A stretch of DNA of 64,000 nt, from positions 1-64,000 of the forward strand of contig NZ_JADCNH010000025.1 of NCBI RefSeq assembly GCF_018904615.1, written 5' to 3'. The DNA is from Verticiella alkaliphila. GTDB lineage: Bacteria; Pseudomonadota; Gammaproteobacteria; Burkholderiales; Burkholderiaceae_B. Within the stretch, counting starts at the first letter, position 1. Every line of letters starts with the position of its first letter. The notes below the pieces were generated by a model that did no database searches, was not told where the DNA came from, and worked only from the letters and a program-made list of their open reading frames with translations. This document shows positions 53,447 through 63,810 of the stretch, piece by piece. Made by a program: the position numbers and the translations under genes.

Positions 53447-54025
53447 ATGTCAGCCGTGAACACCTGGATCACCGAATACGGATACGCCGCCGTTATGGGC
53501 GGGACGGTCCTGGAAGGCGAAAGCGTGGCCATTGTGGCGGGCATTGCGGCGCGGCACGGCCTCATGAATGGGGTCCTGGTGATCCTGCTCGCCGCGCTGG
53601 GCGGGATGATCGGCGACCTCATCATGTTCTCGATCGGGCGCCGATATGGCGATGCGGCGCTGAATCGATTCGGCGCGAAGCGGCGCGCGGCCCTGGCACG
53701 GGCGCAGGCGCTGGTGGCGCGACACCCGGCCAAGGCCGTCGTGGGCGTGCGCTTCGCGTATGGATTACGGCTGGTGGGCCCCGTGGTGATCGGCGCGAGC
53801 GGCGTGCCCTGGTCACGCTTCCTGGTCTTCAATGCAATCGGCGCGCTCGTGTGGGCGACGATCATGGTGGGGATCGGCTACGGCGCGGGCGAGATCCTGC
53901 ATCGGTTCGTCGCCCACCATCATCACCATCTGGGCGTCTGGCTGGCGATCGGCGTGACGGGCGCCGTGATTGCCTTCATCGCCAGCCACCGCTGGCTGCG
54001 GCACGCGCGCAGCGGCGAGGCCTGA
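53447..54025 (+). CDS. DedA/SNARE-associated family membrane protein
   Basis: A 192-residue inner membrane protein of the DedA superfamily, involved in lipid (undecaprenyl phosphate or phospholipid) flipping and envelope homeostasis in known members. Features: 'YGYAAVMGGTVLEGESVAIVAGIAA', the re-entrant loop region 'GGMIGDLIMFSIGRRYG', and 'VRFAYGLRLVGPVVIGASGVPWSRF', the conserved Arg/Pro block. Five consecutive His residues occur near residue 152, in a loop before the last membrane segment. GGAG precedes the ATG at 53447. The frame is open upstream through the tandem repeat but has no ribosome binding site there. Confidence 0.88.
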   Translation: MSAVNTWITEYGYAAVMGGTVLEGESVAIVAGIAARHGLMNGVLVILLAALGGMIGDLIMFSIGRRYGDAALNRFGAKRRAALARAQALVARHPAKAVVGVRFAYGLRLVGPVVIGASGVPWSRFLVFNAIGALVWATIMVGIGYGAGEILHRFVAHHHHHLGVWLAIGVTGAVIAFIASHRWLRHARSGEA

Positions 54026-54047
54026 GCGGCTGCCGCTGCCCCCCCCC

Positions 54048-54863
54048 TTAGATCATCACGTACCCACCCGACGCACCCACTGTCTGGCCCGTGATGAAGA
54101 GTGCACGGTCCGACGCCAGGAAGGCGACGATGCCGGCCACGTCCTCCGGGCGAGACAGCCGCCCTGCCCCCTTGGATACGGGATACAGGCTCAGCATCTT
54201 GCCCAGGAGCTCGTTGTTCTGCGGCGTGGCATCCACGTGCAGCGGGCCGTCCTTGATCCCTTCGTGCGAGACGGCACCGAGCGCCACGGCGTTCACCGTG
54301 ATGGCGTGGCGACCATGCTCGCGAGCGAGCGCCTTGCCAAAGCCTGCGATGGCGGCTTTCGCACCGGAATAGACGGCGAAGTTGGCTTCGCCGATGCGGC
54401 CGGCTTCCGAGATGATGTTGACGATGCGCCCGTGCTTGCGCTCGACCATGCCCGGCAGCACGGCCTGGCAGCAATACATCGTGCCGTACAGATTGAGGTT
54501 GATCACCTTGGTCCAGTCTTCCACCGGCATGTCGAGAAAGGACGGCGTGCGCCCGCCCTTCTCGCGGCGCTCCGGCAGGATCCCGGCGTTGTTCACAAGG
54601 ATCTGCACGGGCGCGCCGAAGTGGCTCGCGGCGCGCTCGACCATGGCCTTGACCGCCTCGATTTTGGTGATGTCTGCCGGTGCGGCCAGCGCCGAGCCCC
54701 CGGCGGCCTCGATCTCGCGCGCGACGGCCTCGGCGCGCTCGGCAAAGAGATCGTTCACGACGACGCGCGCGCCCTCTTGCGCGAGCTCCAGGCAGATGCG
54801 GCGTCCGACGCCCTGGCCGCCGCCGGTGACGAGCGCGACTTGTTGGTCCAATCCGAGTTTCAT
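54048..54863 (-). CDS. SDR family oxidoreductase
   Basis: A 271-residue short-chain dehydrogenase: 'ALVTGGGQGVGRRICLELA' binds NAD(P), 'NNAGILPERREKGG' follows, and the catalytic 'YSGAK' is preceded by a Ser in 'NIISEAGRIGEANFAVYSGAK'. The C-terminus 'ITGQTVGASGGYVMI' is typical. It lies 44 bases downstream of a damaged enoyl-CoA hydratase gene on the same strand and probably acts on a CoA-linked hydroxyacid or on an unrelated alcohol. A run of nine C precedes its stop region (54039-54047). Confidence 0.88.
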   Translation of the reverse strand: MKLGLDQQVALVTGGGQGVGRRICLELAQEGARVVVNDLFAERAEAVAREIEAAGGSALAAPADITKIEAVKAMVERAASHFGAPVQILVNNAGILPERREKGGRTPSFLDMPVEDWTKVINLNLYGTMYCCQAVLPGMVERKHGRIVNIISEAGRIGEANFAVYSGAKAAIAGFGKALAREHGRHAITVNAVALGAVSHEGIKDGPLHVDATPQNNELLGKMLSLYPVSKGAGRLSRPEDVAGIVAFLASDRALFITGQTVGASGGYVMI

Positions 54864-54907
54864 GTCTGTCTCCTGGTTTGCAATGCGATGTGTGCCCGGC
54901 GCGCGCG

Positions 54908-55591
54908 TCAGCGGCCCACGAACACGGGTTTGCGTTTCTCGACGAAGGCACGCATGCCTTCCTTGCGGTCTTCGCTGTCGATGAGCATGGCGGCGGCGTA
55001 GCGCTCGTACTCCAGGCCGCTGTCCAGATCCGTCTGCATGCCGCGATTGACGGCGCGCTTGGCAAAGCGCACCGCGAGCGGCGGCATCTCGGCGATCTGG
55101 TCAGCCAGCGCGAGCACGGTCGTCAACAGTTCGCCCCCGGGCACCACCTGGGTGACGAGACCATGGCTGAGCGCCTGCGCCGCGTTGATCTTGGCTGCCG
55201 TGAACATCAGGGCCTTGGCGCGGGCTTCGCCGATGAGACGCGGCAGCCGCTGCGTGCCGCCCGCGGCCGGGATCACGCCCAGACGCAACTCGGGCAGGCC
55301 GAACTCGGCATGCTCGGCGGCCACGCGCAGGTCGCAGCACATGGCGAGCTCGAGGCCCCCACCCAACGCAACGCCATTGATCGCGGCAAGGGTGGGCTTC
55401 TCGAACTCCTCGATGTTGCGAAAGAGATCATGCGTGGCCTTTTGCGCCACGAAGAACGCGGCCCCGGCGATCCGATCACCCAGGCCGAATCGGCCGCCAC
55501 GCGCAGAGCCGTGACGTGCCCGAGGACGGCCGCGCATCTCACTGACGGAACCGCGCTCACGTTGCGCTGTCGCATCCGGATCGTCTCTCAT
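54908..55591 (-). pseudogene. Enoyl-CoA hydratase/isomerase with a degraded 5' end
   Basis: From about 'FVAQKATHDLFRNIEEFEKP' onward the protein is a good crotonase ('NGVALGGGLELAMCCDLRVA', '[24 protein letters not shown]'). The N-terminal 50 or so residues do not resemble the family and lack the first oxyanion-hole block (usually 'AFCAGAD'). In another frame a partly similar stretch ('CAAVLGHVTALRVAADS') can be read, as if a frameshift occurred near 55490. The expected 5' portion would overlap the CNNM gene, which starts at 55600 on the other strand. I judge it a remnant or a misread gene, with low confidence in its start. Confidence 0.6.
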
Positions 55592-55599
55592 CTGCCATC

Positions 55600-56612
55600 A
55601 TGGTCCTGCTTCTCAGCTTCGTCCTGCTCTCGCTCGTCGTGTCGTTCCTGTGTTCGATACTCGAGGCTGCCCTGCTGTCGCTCACCCCCAGCTTCATCGC
55701 CCAGCAACGTGAAACCCGGCCAAGACTGCACGATGCGCTTGCGCGGTTGAAGGCCAACCCTGATCGTCCGCTCGCAGCCATCCTTACCCTGAATACGGTG
55801 GCGCATACGGCGGGCGCCACCGGCGTCGGCGCCCAAGTCTCGCTGCTCTATGGCGAGACCTACATTGGCGTAGCCTCCGCGGTGATGACCCTCCTCATCC
55901 TTGTCCTCTCGGAGATCATCCCCAAGACCATTGGCGCCAAATACTGGCGCGGTCTGGCCCCGTGGCTCGCGCCGCTGCTGGGCGGCATGATCTTCCTGCT
56001 GCGCCCCTTCGTCTGGCTGTCAGAGCAGATCACCTCGCGATTCGCGGTGAGCGGCCACCTGGTGGACCTGCGCACCGAGATCATCGCCTCGCTCGGCTGG
56101 GGGTACAGGAAAAAGCCCTCGATGCGGATGAGTCCCGCGTCATCTCCAGCATCCTGAGCCTGCACCAGATCCCGGTACACACTGTGATGACACCGCGTCC
56201 CGTCTGCATGACGGTCACACCGGACACCACCGTGGATGACTTCGAAAGAGAGTTTGCTCAGACCTCCTTCACGCGCTTTCCGGTGATCGACGAGGACGAG
56301 AACCCCGTCGGCTACGTGCATCGGGGCGAGATCTTCAGGGCCAAGGGTCACGAGACCATGGGTGCGCTGATGCATCCGCTGCGCGGTGCGCTGGATCGGC
56401 ATAGTGTGGAGAATGCTTTCCAGGCGATGCTGCGCGAGCGCAGTCACATCAACGCGGTCTACGATGAGCACGGCGGGTGGATGGGCATCATCACGCTCGA
56501 AGACGTGATGGAAACCATTCTCGGGCAGGACATCGTCGACGAGACGGACCAAGTCGAGAACATGCGTCGCTTTGCGCGCGAGCGCTGGTTGTCGCGGCTC
56601 AAGCGGCGTTAG
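55600..56612 (+). pseudogene. CNNM/DUF21-CBS domain membrane protein, split by a single-base deletion
   Basis: Two overlapping frames join into one protein of about 337 residues. Part one has a DUF21/CNNM membrane domain ('ILEAALLSLTPSFIAQQ', 'LSEIIPKTIGAKY'). Part two has the tail of DUF21 ('LGVQEKALDADESRVISSIL') and two CBS domains ('VMTPRPVCMTVTPDTTVDDF', 'MGIITLEDVMETILGQDIVDETD'). One missing base at 56086-56088 would restore '...EIIALARLGVQEKAL'. Relatives (CorC/YfjD/CNNM type) are linked to magnesium or sodium transport. A sequencing error is the simplest explanation. Confidence 0.8.
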
Positions 56613-56661
56613 CCACAGGCGGCAACGCCCGCCCCGCCGCTGCTCGAATTGACCATGAAAA

Positions 56662-56689
56662 AAGCCCGGCCCCTTTCGAGGCCGGGCTT
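56662..56689 (-). terminator. Intrinsic terminator after icd
   Basis: AAGCCCGGCC (56662-56671) pairs with GGCCGGGCTT (56680-56689), loop CCTTTCGA; on the minus strand a TTTTTTC tract follows. It also separates the convergent CNNM gene. Confidence 0.85.
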
Positions 56690-56722
56690 GTCATGCACCG
56701 GGCTGGACGGATCCAGCGTCGA

Positions 56723-57979
56723 TCACATGTGGTCGATCATGACCTGACCGAAGCCCGAGCACGACACCTGGGTCGCGCCTTCGAGCAGGCGGGCGAAGTC
56801 GTACGTGACCTTCTTCGACAGGATGGACTTCTCCATGCTGCTGATGATGAGGTCGGCGGCTTCGGTCCAGCCCATGTGGCGCAGCATCATCTCGGCGGAG
56901 AGGATTTCCGAACCCGGGTTGACGTAGTCCTTGCCGGCGTACTTCGGTGCCGTGCCGTGCGTGGCTTCGAACATGGCCACGGAATCGGACAGGTTGGCGC
57001 CGGGGGCGATGCCGATGCCACCGACCTGAGCGGCCAGCGCGTCGGAGACGTAGTCGCCGTTCAGGTTGAGCGTGGCGATGACGTCGTATTCGGCCGGACG
57101 GAGCAGGATCTGCTGCAGGAAGGCGTCAGCGATCGAATCCTTGACGGTGATTTCCTTGCCCGTCTTGGGGTTCTTGAACTTCGCCCACGGGCCGCCGTCG
57201 ATCAGCTCGGCGCCGAATTCCTTCTGGGCCAGGGCATAGCCCCAATCACGGAAGCCACCTTCGGTGAACTTCATGATGTTGCCCTTGTGCACCAGCGTGA
57301 CCGACGAACGATCGTTGTCGATGGCGTACTGGATGGCCTTGCGCACCAGGCGCTCGGTGCCTTCGCGCGAGACGGGCTTGACGCCGATGCCCGAGGTGTT
57401 CGGGAAGCGGATCTTGTTCACGCCCAGTTCCTTCTGCAGGAACTCGATGAGCTTCTTGGCCTTGTCGCTCTCGGCTTCGAATTCGATACCGGCGTAGATG
57501 TCTTCCGAGTTCTCGCGGAAGATGACCATGTTGGTCTTTTCCGGCTCCTTCAGGGGCGAGGGCACGCCCTTGAAGTACTGGATGGGGCGCAGGCAGACGT
57601 ACAGGTCGAGCTGCTGGCGCAGGGCGACGTTCAGCGAGCGGATGCCGCCACCGACGGGGGTGGTCAGCGGGCCCTTGATCGAGACAACGTAGTCGCGCAC
57701 GGCTTCGAGCGTTTCTTCGGGCAGCCACACGTCGGGACCATACACCTTGGTCGACTTCTCGCCGGCGTAGACTTCCATCCAGTGGATCTTGCGCTTGCCG
57801 CCGTAGGCCTTCTCGACAGCGGCGTCCACCACCTTGAGCATGACCGGCGTGATGTCGGCGCCCGTGCCGTCACCTTCGATGAAGGGGATGACCGGCTGGT
57901 CGGGAACGTTCAGCGAAAAATCCGAGTTGACGGTGATTTTCTCGCCAGCGCTCGGTACCTTGATGTGTTGATAACTCAT
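56723..57979 (-). CDS. icd: NADP-dependent isocitrate dehydrogenase
   Basis: A 418-residue homodimeric IDH like that of E. coli, which converts isocitrate to 2-oxoglutarate in the TCA cycle. Landmarks: '[17 protein letters not shown]' at the start, '[27 protein letters not shown]' with the Ser that AceK phosphorylates in E. coli, '[13 protein letters not shown]', '[25 protein letters not shown]' and the NADP-binding '[20 protein letters not shown]'. At the branch point with isocitrate lyase (aceA) it sets the flux; no aceK gene is in the window. The stretch 57980-58182 is the upstream region and shows no gene. Confidence 0.97.
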   Translation of the reverse strand: MSYQHIKVPSAGEKITVNSDFSLNVPDQPVIPFIEGDGTGADITPVMLKVVDAAVEKAYGGKRKIHWMEVYAGEKSTKVYGPDVWLPEETLEAVRDYVVSIKGPLTTPVGGGIRSLNVALRQQLDLYVCLRPIQYFKGVPSPLKEPEKTNMVIFRENSEDIYAGIEFEAESDKAKKLIEFLQKELGVNKIRFPNTSGIGVKPVSREGTERLVRKAIQYAIDNDRSSVTLVHKGNIMKFTEGGFRDWGYALAQKEFGAELIDGGPWAKFKNPKTGKEITVKDSIADAFLQQILLRPAEYDVIATLNLNGDYVSDALAAQVGGIGIAPGANLSDSVAMFEATHGTAPKYAGKDYVNPGSEILSAEMMLRHMGWTEAADLIISSMEKSILSKKVTYDFARLLEGATQVSCSGFGQVMIDHM

Positions 57980-58182
57980 GTGAAACGTCCCTCTCGCTAA
58001 AAATCGAACGTGAAAAGTCGTCGTGCCTCGCGCGCGGCACGCGGCGTGCTAGATGTCGCACGGCGTGCTGCACGATGCCTGACTCGCAGGCGCAGGGATG
58101 AAGGCATGGCAGACAGCCCGCGCGCAGCCAGATGGCGCGCCGCAGGCCACGCCAAGGCCAATCCCGGGCGGCAAACAGCCGA

Positions 58183-59697
58183 TTATCCCGCATTCCGGGG
58201 GCTGTTGTCATGTCGGTGCCCGCCGGTCGCGCCCGGCGCATCCGGCTGCCAGCGCAGCTGCAGCCCTCCCGGCACCTGGGGGATGCGCGCATCCAGCCCC
58301 AACGCGGCGGCATACACCAGCGTCGCCCCCCGCCAGACGAGCGGCAGGCGCGGGCGCTCCCAGGCGGGATCCCGCCTCCTGATACAGATTCTTCAAGCTG
58401 CGGCTGGGCCGATCGCCCCCCTGACGCAAGCGCTCGCGCCCCCGGCGCAGACCGATGCGCAACGGTGCGCCGGCGAGCCACGCCGGATCGACGCCGACGG
58501 GAGCCGACTCGAAGCACAGCACACCGCCCAGGCCCGGCACCGGCAGACGCCGCTCACCGCCCCAGGACAACTCGATGTCGGGTACGAGCCCCGTCGCCAC
58601 CGACACCGTGGGCAAGCCTGACGCCGCGGCAGCCGAGACCGGATCGGCACCGCGCGCACCCCGCGCGGCGGGGCTGGCCTCCAGCAGGATGCGCCCGCGG
58701 TACACCCGAAGACGGTGCTCACCATGCTGCAGCAGCACTTGGCGATCCACCGCAGCGGTGTCCAGCTGGTGGCAGATCTGATCCAGGCGGGCCTCGGACG
58801 GCATCGGGGCGCCGGCCTCGGCCAGCCAATGCCGCAGGACGAGCGCCCGACGCGCCGACGACAAGGTGCGCCAGCCAGCCAGCGACAGCGTCGTCCCATA
58901 GCGCGGGTGACTGTCGCGCAGCAATGCCATGTCAGCGATGGCGACTTCATCCAGCACGGCCGCGGTCTCGGCGCAGACGCGGGCGAGGCGAGCAAGGGTC
59001 TGGCGATAGCCAGGCCAGTGCGCCGCCACCGCCGGCAGCACGGCGGTGCGCAACGCGCCCCGTGCGTGGCGGCGATCCTGGTTGCTGGGGTCCTCGACGA
59101 GCGGGATGGCCAGATGGTGGGCGAGCCGCGCGGCCACCGGCAGCACGGTGGCGCGCTCCACGCCCAGCCAGGGCCGGTGATAGCGTACACCGCCCTGCTC
59201 GCGGCGCTTGCGCATCGCCCCGAGACCCGTCGGCCCGGCGCCACGCAGGAGCCGGATCATCACGGTCTCGGCTTGGTCATCCAATGATGGGCCAATAGGA
59301 GATCGGCGAGACCCGCCTCACGCGCCATGTCTGCGAGCGCGGCATATCGGGCTTCGCGCGCCGCGGCTTCCAGACCGTCGCCACCATCGCGCGCGACCTG
59401 CACGCGGCGCACGGCCACCTCGGTGCCGAGCGCCGCCGCGAGCTGCATGACGCCCTCGGCCCAGGCATCGGCCTGCGCGATCAATCCATGGTGGACATGC
59501 AGGAGTGTGAGCGCACGCGACTGGCGCCGCGCGACGGTGGCCGCCACGGCCGCCAATGCCAGGGAATCCGGCCCGCCGCTCACGGCCACGCCCACGCGGG
59601 CACCCGCGGGCATCGCGGCGAGGCACGCCGCCACGGGACGCAGGAGAACCTCGGGAAGTGCCGGGATCACCGGCGCGGGAGCCGCTGGCTCGTTCAC
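58183..59697 (-). pseudogene. tilS: tRNA(Ile)-lysidine synthase, broken by at least two frameshifts
   Basis: TilS makes lysidine at position 34 of the AUA-reading tRNA(Ile). The N-terminal part starts at the GTG 59697, 15 bases after the accA stop, and has the PP-loop 'VAVSGGPDSLALAA'. A missing T in CATCATTGGATGAC (near 59280) would restore 'AHHLDDQAETVMIRLLRGAG', where a second frame continues. Near 58380, after 'KNLYQEAG', the frame must shift again to read 'WERPRLPLVWRGATLVYAAAL' to a stop at 58183-58185. TilS is essential in nearly all bacteria, so the gene is most likely intact and the breaks are consensus errors. Confidence 0.82.
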
Positions 59698-59711
59698 GCG
59701 CCGGTGCCGGG

Positions 59712-60677
59712 TCAGGCCTTCGGCTTGCCGAAGCGCCCGTAGGACGACACGCGGGCCAGACGGCGTTCGAGCAGCTCGTCGGCCGGCAGATCCTGCACCT
59801 GACGCAGGCTGTCGGCGAGCGCCCGGCGCAGCAGGCGCGCCATCACCCGCGGCTCTCGATGCGCGCCGCCCACCGGCTCGTTGACGATGCGGTCGATGAG
59901 CTCGAGATTCTTGAGTTGAGGTGCCGTGATGTTCAGCGCCGCCGCGGCTTCCGGGGCCTTTTCGTGCGTGCGCCACAGGATGGAGGCGCAGCCCTCGGGC
60001 GAGATCACCGCATAGGTCGAGTACTGGAGCATCAGGACCATGTCGCCGACGGCGATGGCCAGCGCCCCACCCGAGCCGCCCTCGCCGATGATCGTGGTCA
60101 CGATCGGCACCTTGAGCTGGGCCATCTCGAACAGATTGCGGCCGATGGCCTCGGACTGGCCGCGTGCCTCGGCATCCACGCCCGGGTACGCGCCCGGAGT
60201 ATCGACGAAGGTGAAGACCGGCAAGTCGAACTTCTCGGCGAGCTTCATGAGACGCAGCGCCTTGCGGTAGCCCTCAGGCTTGGGCATGCCGAAGTTGCGC
60301 AGGGCACGCTCCTTGGTGTCCCGGCCCTTCTGATGGCCGATCACCATGCAGGGCATGCCGTTCAGGCGCGCCATGCCGCCCACGATCGCGAGATCGTCCG
60401 CGAACATGCGGTCGCCGTGGAGCTCATGGAAATCCGTGAAGATCTCGCGCACGTAATCCAGCGTGTACGGGCGCTGCGGATGCCGCGACACCAACGCCAC
60501 CTGCCAGGGCGTGAGCTTGGCGTAGATCTCCTTGGCCAGCCCCTGGCTCTTTTGTTGCAGCCGGTTGATCTCTTCCGAGATGTCCAGGGCCGAATCGGCC
60601 TGCACGTAGCGAAGCTCTTCGATCTTGGCCTCGAGCTCGGCAAGGGGCTGTTCGAATTCCAGAAAGGCGTTGCGCAT
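59712..60677 (-). CDS. accA: Acetyl-CoA carboxylase carboxyltransferase subunit alpha
   Basis: A 321-residue AccA, half of the carboxyltransferase that makes malonyl-CoA for fatty acid synthesis. Family blocks: '[19 protein letters not shown]', '[16 protein letters not shown]', '[33 protein letters not shown]', '[26 protein letters not shown]' and '[15 protein letters not shown]'. The ATG at 60677 has GGAG 5 bases upstream. It is followed closely by tilS, a common Betaproteobacterial order. The 261-bp gap to cysS (60678-60938) shows no convincing gene. Confidence 0.97.
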   Translation of the reverse strand: MRNAFLEFEQPLAELEAKIEELRYVQADSALDISEEINRLQQKSQGLAKEIYAKLTPWQVALVSRHPQRPYTLDYVREIFTDFHELHGDRMFADDLAIVGGMARLNGMPCMVIGHQKGRDTKERALRNFGMPKPEGYRKALRLMKLAEKFDLPVFTFVDTPGAYPGVDAEARGQSEAIGRNLFEMAQLKVPIVTTIIGEGGSGGALAIAVGDMVLMLQYSTYAVISPEGCASILWRTHEKAPEAAAALNITAPQLKNLELIDRIVNEPVGGAHREPRVMARLLRRALADSLRQVQDLPADELLERRLARVSSYGRFGKPKA

Positions 60678-60938
60678 CAATACTCCAGGGCGACAGGCGA
60701 AGGCCTCGTCACCGATACCAGGGTGCGACGAAAGGCCGCGGCAGCACCACACGCGCGTACCCGAGCCGCGGCGTGCAGCTCGCGCGGCACCGTTCGGGCA
60801 GGCGCGCGCGACGTGCCGCGCGGCTTGCGTGATCGTCGCAGATTAAAAAGCAGAATCATCTTGGCTGTCCAGCCACAGCCGGCGGCCAGCGGCAACGCCC
60901 GCAGCGATGCGGGTGCATGGCAGGCCGCGGGCAACGCC

Positions 60939-62327
60939 TCAGCCATCCGCGCGACGCCAGTCCGTGCGGCCGCCCGGACGGTCTTCGAGCACCACGCCAG
61001 CGGCAAGGAGCTCTGCCCGGATCGCATCGGCCGCGGCGAAGTCGCGCTGCGCCTTGGCCTCGGCTCGCGCGGCGATACGCTCGGCGATGGCATCGGGCGT
61101 GATGGCGCCACGCCCGCGCATGTCCTGCAGGAAATCCGCAGGCGATTGCTGCAGCAGGCCGAGCAGCGCGCCCAATGCCTTCAACTGGCCCGCCGCCCGC
61201 GCGCTGCGCTTGCGGTTGGCCTCGTTGGCCAGCTCGAAGAGCTGAGCGACCGCTTCCGGGGTGTTGAAGTCGTCGTTCATGGCGGTGCGAAACGCCACGG
61301 CGCGCGGCTCGTTCCAGTCCACGCCCGCGTCATCGGGCTCGACCTGCTGGAGCGCGACGTAGAGGCGAGACAACGCGTTCTCGGCATCCACCAGGTTGTC
61401 CGCCGAGAAATTCTGCGCGCTGCGATAGTGATTGCGAACGATGAAGAACCGCACGGCCTCGGGGCGATACCGGGCGCAGGCGTCGCGGATGGTGAAGAAG
61501 TTGCCCAGCGACTTCGACATCTTCTCGGCGTCGACCATGAGCGGGCCGCAGTGCATCCACACGTTGGCGAGCGCGCCGCCGAAGGCGCCCTCGCTCTGCG
61601 CGATCTCGTTCTCGTGGTGCGGGAACTTCAGATCCGGCCCCCCGCCGTGGATGTCCAGCGGCAGGCCGAGCAGATCCCGGCTCATGGCCGAGCACTCGAT
61701 ATGCCAGCCGGGTCGACCCAGGCCGTATGGCGATTCCCACTTGGACTCGGGCGGCTCCTCGGCCTTGGCGGATTTCCAGAGCACGAAATCCAGCGGATCG
61801 CGCTTGGCCTGCGCCACGTCCACGCGTTCGCCGGCACGCAGATCGTCCAGCGACTTGCCCGAGAGCTTGCCGTAGCCGTCGAAGCTGCGCACGGCATAGT
61901 TCACGTCGCCATCGGCGGCCTGATAGGCCAGGCCCTTGCCTTCGAGCAGCCCGATGATCTCGAGCATGCCTTTCACGTGATCGGTCGCGCGCGGCTCCGC
62001 ATCGGGCGGGGCCACGCCGAGCAAGGCTTCGTCCTCGTGCATCGCCTGGATGTAGAAGGACGTCACCTGCGAGAGCGTGCGATCAGATTCCACCGCACGC
62101 CGGATGATCTTGTCGTCGATGTCGGTGATGTTGCGCACGTAGGTGACGCGCAGGCCCGATTCGCGCAGCCAGCGCGCCACGACGTCGAAACCCACCAGCA
62201 TGCGCGCGTGGCCGAGATGGCAGTAGTCGTACACGGTGATGCCACAGACATACATGCGCACATGACCGGGTTCGACGGGCTGCAGCGGCACTTTGCTGCG
62301 CGAAAGCGTGTTGTAGACGGAGAGCAT
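60939..62327 (-). CDS. cysS: Cysteinyl-tRNA synthetase
   Basis: A 462-residue class I synthetase. The zinc ligand C28 and the HIGH-like 'HLGH' (37-40) lie in '[18 protein letters not shown]'. 'WHIECSAMS', '[13 protein letters not shown]' and the KMSKS loop '[11 protein letters not shown]' (about residue 265) follow. The C-terminal '[31 protein letters not shown]' is typical. The ATG at 62327 is the family start; an upstream frame extension has no support. It charges tRNA(Cys). Confidence 0.97.
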   Translation of the reverse strand: MLSVYNTLSRSKVPLQPVEPGHVRMYVCGITVYDYCHLGHARMLVGFDVVARWLRESGLRVTYVRNITDIDDKIIRRAVESDRTLSQVTSFYIQAMHEDEALLGVAPPDAEPRATDHVKGMLEIIGLLEGKGLAYQAADGDVNYAVRSFDGYGKLSGKSLDDLRAGERVDVAQAKRDPLDFVLWKSAKAEEPPESKWESPYGLGRPGWHIECSAMSRDLLGLPLDIHGGGPDLKFPHHENEIAQSEGAFGGALANVWMHCGPLMVDAEKMSKSLGNFFTIRDACARYRPEAVRFFIVRNHYRSAQNFSADNLVDAENALSRLYVALQQVEPDDAGVDWNEPRAVAFRTAMNDDFNTPEAVAQLFELANEANRKRSARAAGQLKALGALLGLLQQSPADFLQDMRGRGAITPDAIAERIAARAEAKAQRDFAAADAIRAELLAAGVVLEDRPGGRTDWRRADG

Positions 62328-62495
62328 CGTTGAGGCCGGGGGCGCGGCGACCGCCACGGAACACGCCCGGCAGCAAGCGCGCTGCCCCAGTTGCGGTACA
62401 GCGCGAAAGCCGTACGTCTCTGAAGTGCTGTGCAAGCCGCAGGGCCGTCCACGCGACGCGGGCCGGAAAGTGGTCCGAGCTGGTTTTTAAGCAGC

Positions 62496-62501
62496 TAAAA
62501 T
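62496..62501 (+). promoter_or_regulatory. Candidate -10 element for the TPR/cyclophilin/lpxH operon
   Basis: TAAAAT at 62496-62501 sits in a short AT-rich stretch 36 bases before the TPR gene, in the 209-bp divergent region from cysS. No clear -35 is seen. The rest of the region holds no gene. Confidence 0.35.
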
Positions 62502-62536
62502 GGAATCTTCAAGTATAGCAAGCGGACCTCTGTCGG

Positions 62537-63199
62537 ATGCCTTCCGTGACCTCTCGCCTGTCTCGCGGCGCCTTGCGCGCCGGGCTGGCCGCCACCCTGC
62601 TCGCCGTCGGCCCGGCGTTGGCCCAGACGGCTCCCGCCGTGGATCCGGCCGCCCAGGAGCCCTATGGCTGGCCCTGGCTCGTGCGCGCCCTGGACCGCCT
62701 CAAGCCCAGCACCGACACCCGCCTGCCGGAGACGTCCAGCGAAGCCGTGGCCCGGCTCGAAGCCATGATTGGCGATGGCCGCGCGGGCGCGGCCGTCACG
62801 GAGATCGACAACCGGCTGCGCCAGCGCGAGGCGAGCGGCATCTCGGGCGTGGACGCCCGCCTGCTCTTTCTCAAGGGACGCGCGCTGGCGGCCGGCAACC
62901 GCCTGGACGAAGCCGCCGCCGTCTATCAACGCATGACGACGGACTTTCCCGAGCTGCCGGAACCGTGGAACAATCTCGCCGCGATCCATGCCGCACGCGG
63001 CCAGCTCGACCGCGCCGCCGAAGCGCTGCGCATGGCCCTCTTGACCAATCCGCGCTATGGGGCGGCACAGGCCAACCTGGCCGATGTCTACCTGATGCTG
63101 GCCGAGCGCGCGTACGGCGATGCGGCTCGCCTGGGCGAACCCCAGGCGGCCGGCATGGCCACGCGTACCCGTGAACTCCTCAAAGGTATCTCGCCTTGA
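62537..63199 (+). CDS. TPR-repeat periplasmic/lipoprotein-like protein
   Basis: A 220-residue protein with a signal peptide ([16 protein letters not shown]..., cleavage near ALA|QTA) and about three tetratricopeptide repeats ('[25 protein letters not shown]', '[28 protein letters not shown]', '[27 protein letters not shown]'). It probably mediates protein contacts in the periplasm. Its stop overlaps the TTG start of the cyclophilin gene, and this TPR-ppi-lpxH order downstream of cysS occurs in related genera as far as I recall. Exact role unknown. Confidence 0.85.
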   Translation: MPSVTSRLSRGALRAGLAATLLAVGPALAQTAPAVDPAAQEPYGWPWLVRALDRLKPSTDTRLPETSSEAVARLEAMIGDGRAGAAVTEIDNRLRQREASGISGVDARLLFLKGRALAAGNRLDEAAAVYQRMTTDFPELPEPWNNLAAIHAARGQLDRAAEALRMALLTNPRYGAAQANLADVYLMLAERAYGDAARLGEPQAAGMATRTRELLKGISP

Positions 63200-63809
63200 T
63201 CCGACTGCTGCGTCCCCTGCTCGTCACCTCCGCCTGCGCCGCCATGGCGCTGGGCGCTTTTGCCGCGAGCGCGGCCACTCCACAAACCACCTCTTCGGGT
63301 AGCACTGCCATGAATCCTCGCGTCAAACTCGTCACGACCCAGGGCGACATCGTCATCGAACTGGATGCCGCCAAGGCGCCCAAGACCACCGAGAACTTTC
63401 TCGAGTACGCCCGCAGCGGCTTCTATGACGGCACGGTCTTTCACCGTGTGATCGGCAACTTCATGATCCAGGGCGGCGGCTTCGAGCCCGGCCTGAAGCA
63501 GAAGGAAACCCGCGCCCCGATCGACAACGAAGCCGCCAACGGCCTGAAGAACGATCGCTACACGGTGGCGATGGCCCGCACCAACGACCCGCATTCGGCA
63601 ACGGCCCAGTTCTTCATCAACGTGACGGACAACGACTCCCTGAACTTCACCTCGCCCAACCCGCGCGCTGGGGCTACGCCGTGTTCGGCAAGGTCGTCGA
63701 AGGCACGGAAACGGTCGACAAGATCAAGGGCGTGAAGACGGGCAGCCGTGGTTTTCACCAGGACGTCCCGGTCGAGGACGTGGTGATCACCAAGGCGGAA
63801 GTGCTGTAA
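63196..63809 (+). pseudogene. Peptidyl-prolyl cis-trans isomerase (cyclophilin), split by one frameshift near its end
   Basis: The product has a signal peptide ('[20 protein letters not shown]...ASA') and then a cyclophilin domain ('[20 protein letters not shown]', '[18 protein letters not shown]', '[15 protein letters not shown]'). After 'NFTSPNPR' the frame is lost; one missing base at 63667-63668 would restore '[22 protein letters not shown]' and the stop at 63807-63809. TTG at 63196 overlaps the TPR stop and supplies the signal peptide; an ATG at 63311 would give a cytoplasmic form. A consensus error is likely. It assists folding of periplasmic proteins. Confidence 0.82.
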
Positions 63810-63810
63810 C

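Noticed and set aside
60678-60938. Possible small gene between cysS and accA
   Set aside because: The only open frames are compositionally biased and lack a ribosome binding site or family pattern; the stretch appears to be intergenic.
59556-62333. Open frame of 925 codons on the plus strand opposite accA and cysS
   Set aside because: It mirrors two certain genes and arises from high third-position GC. Its composition (many Arg, His, Gly, Val) shows no family pattern.
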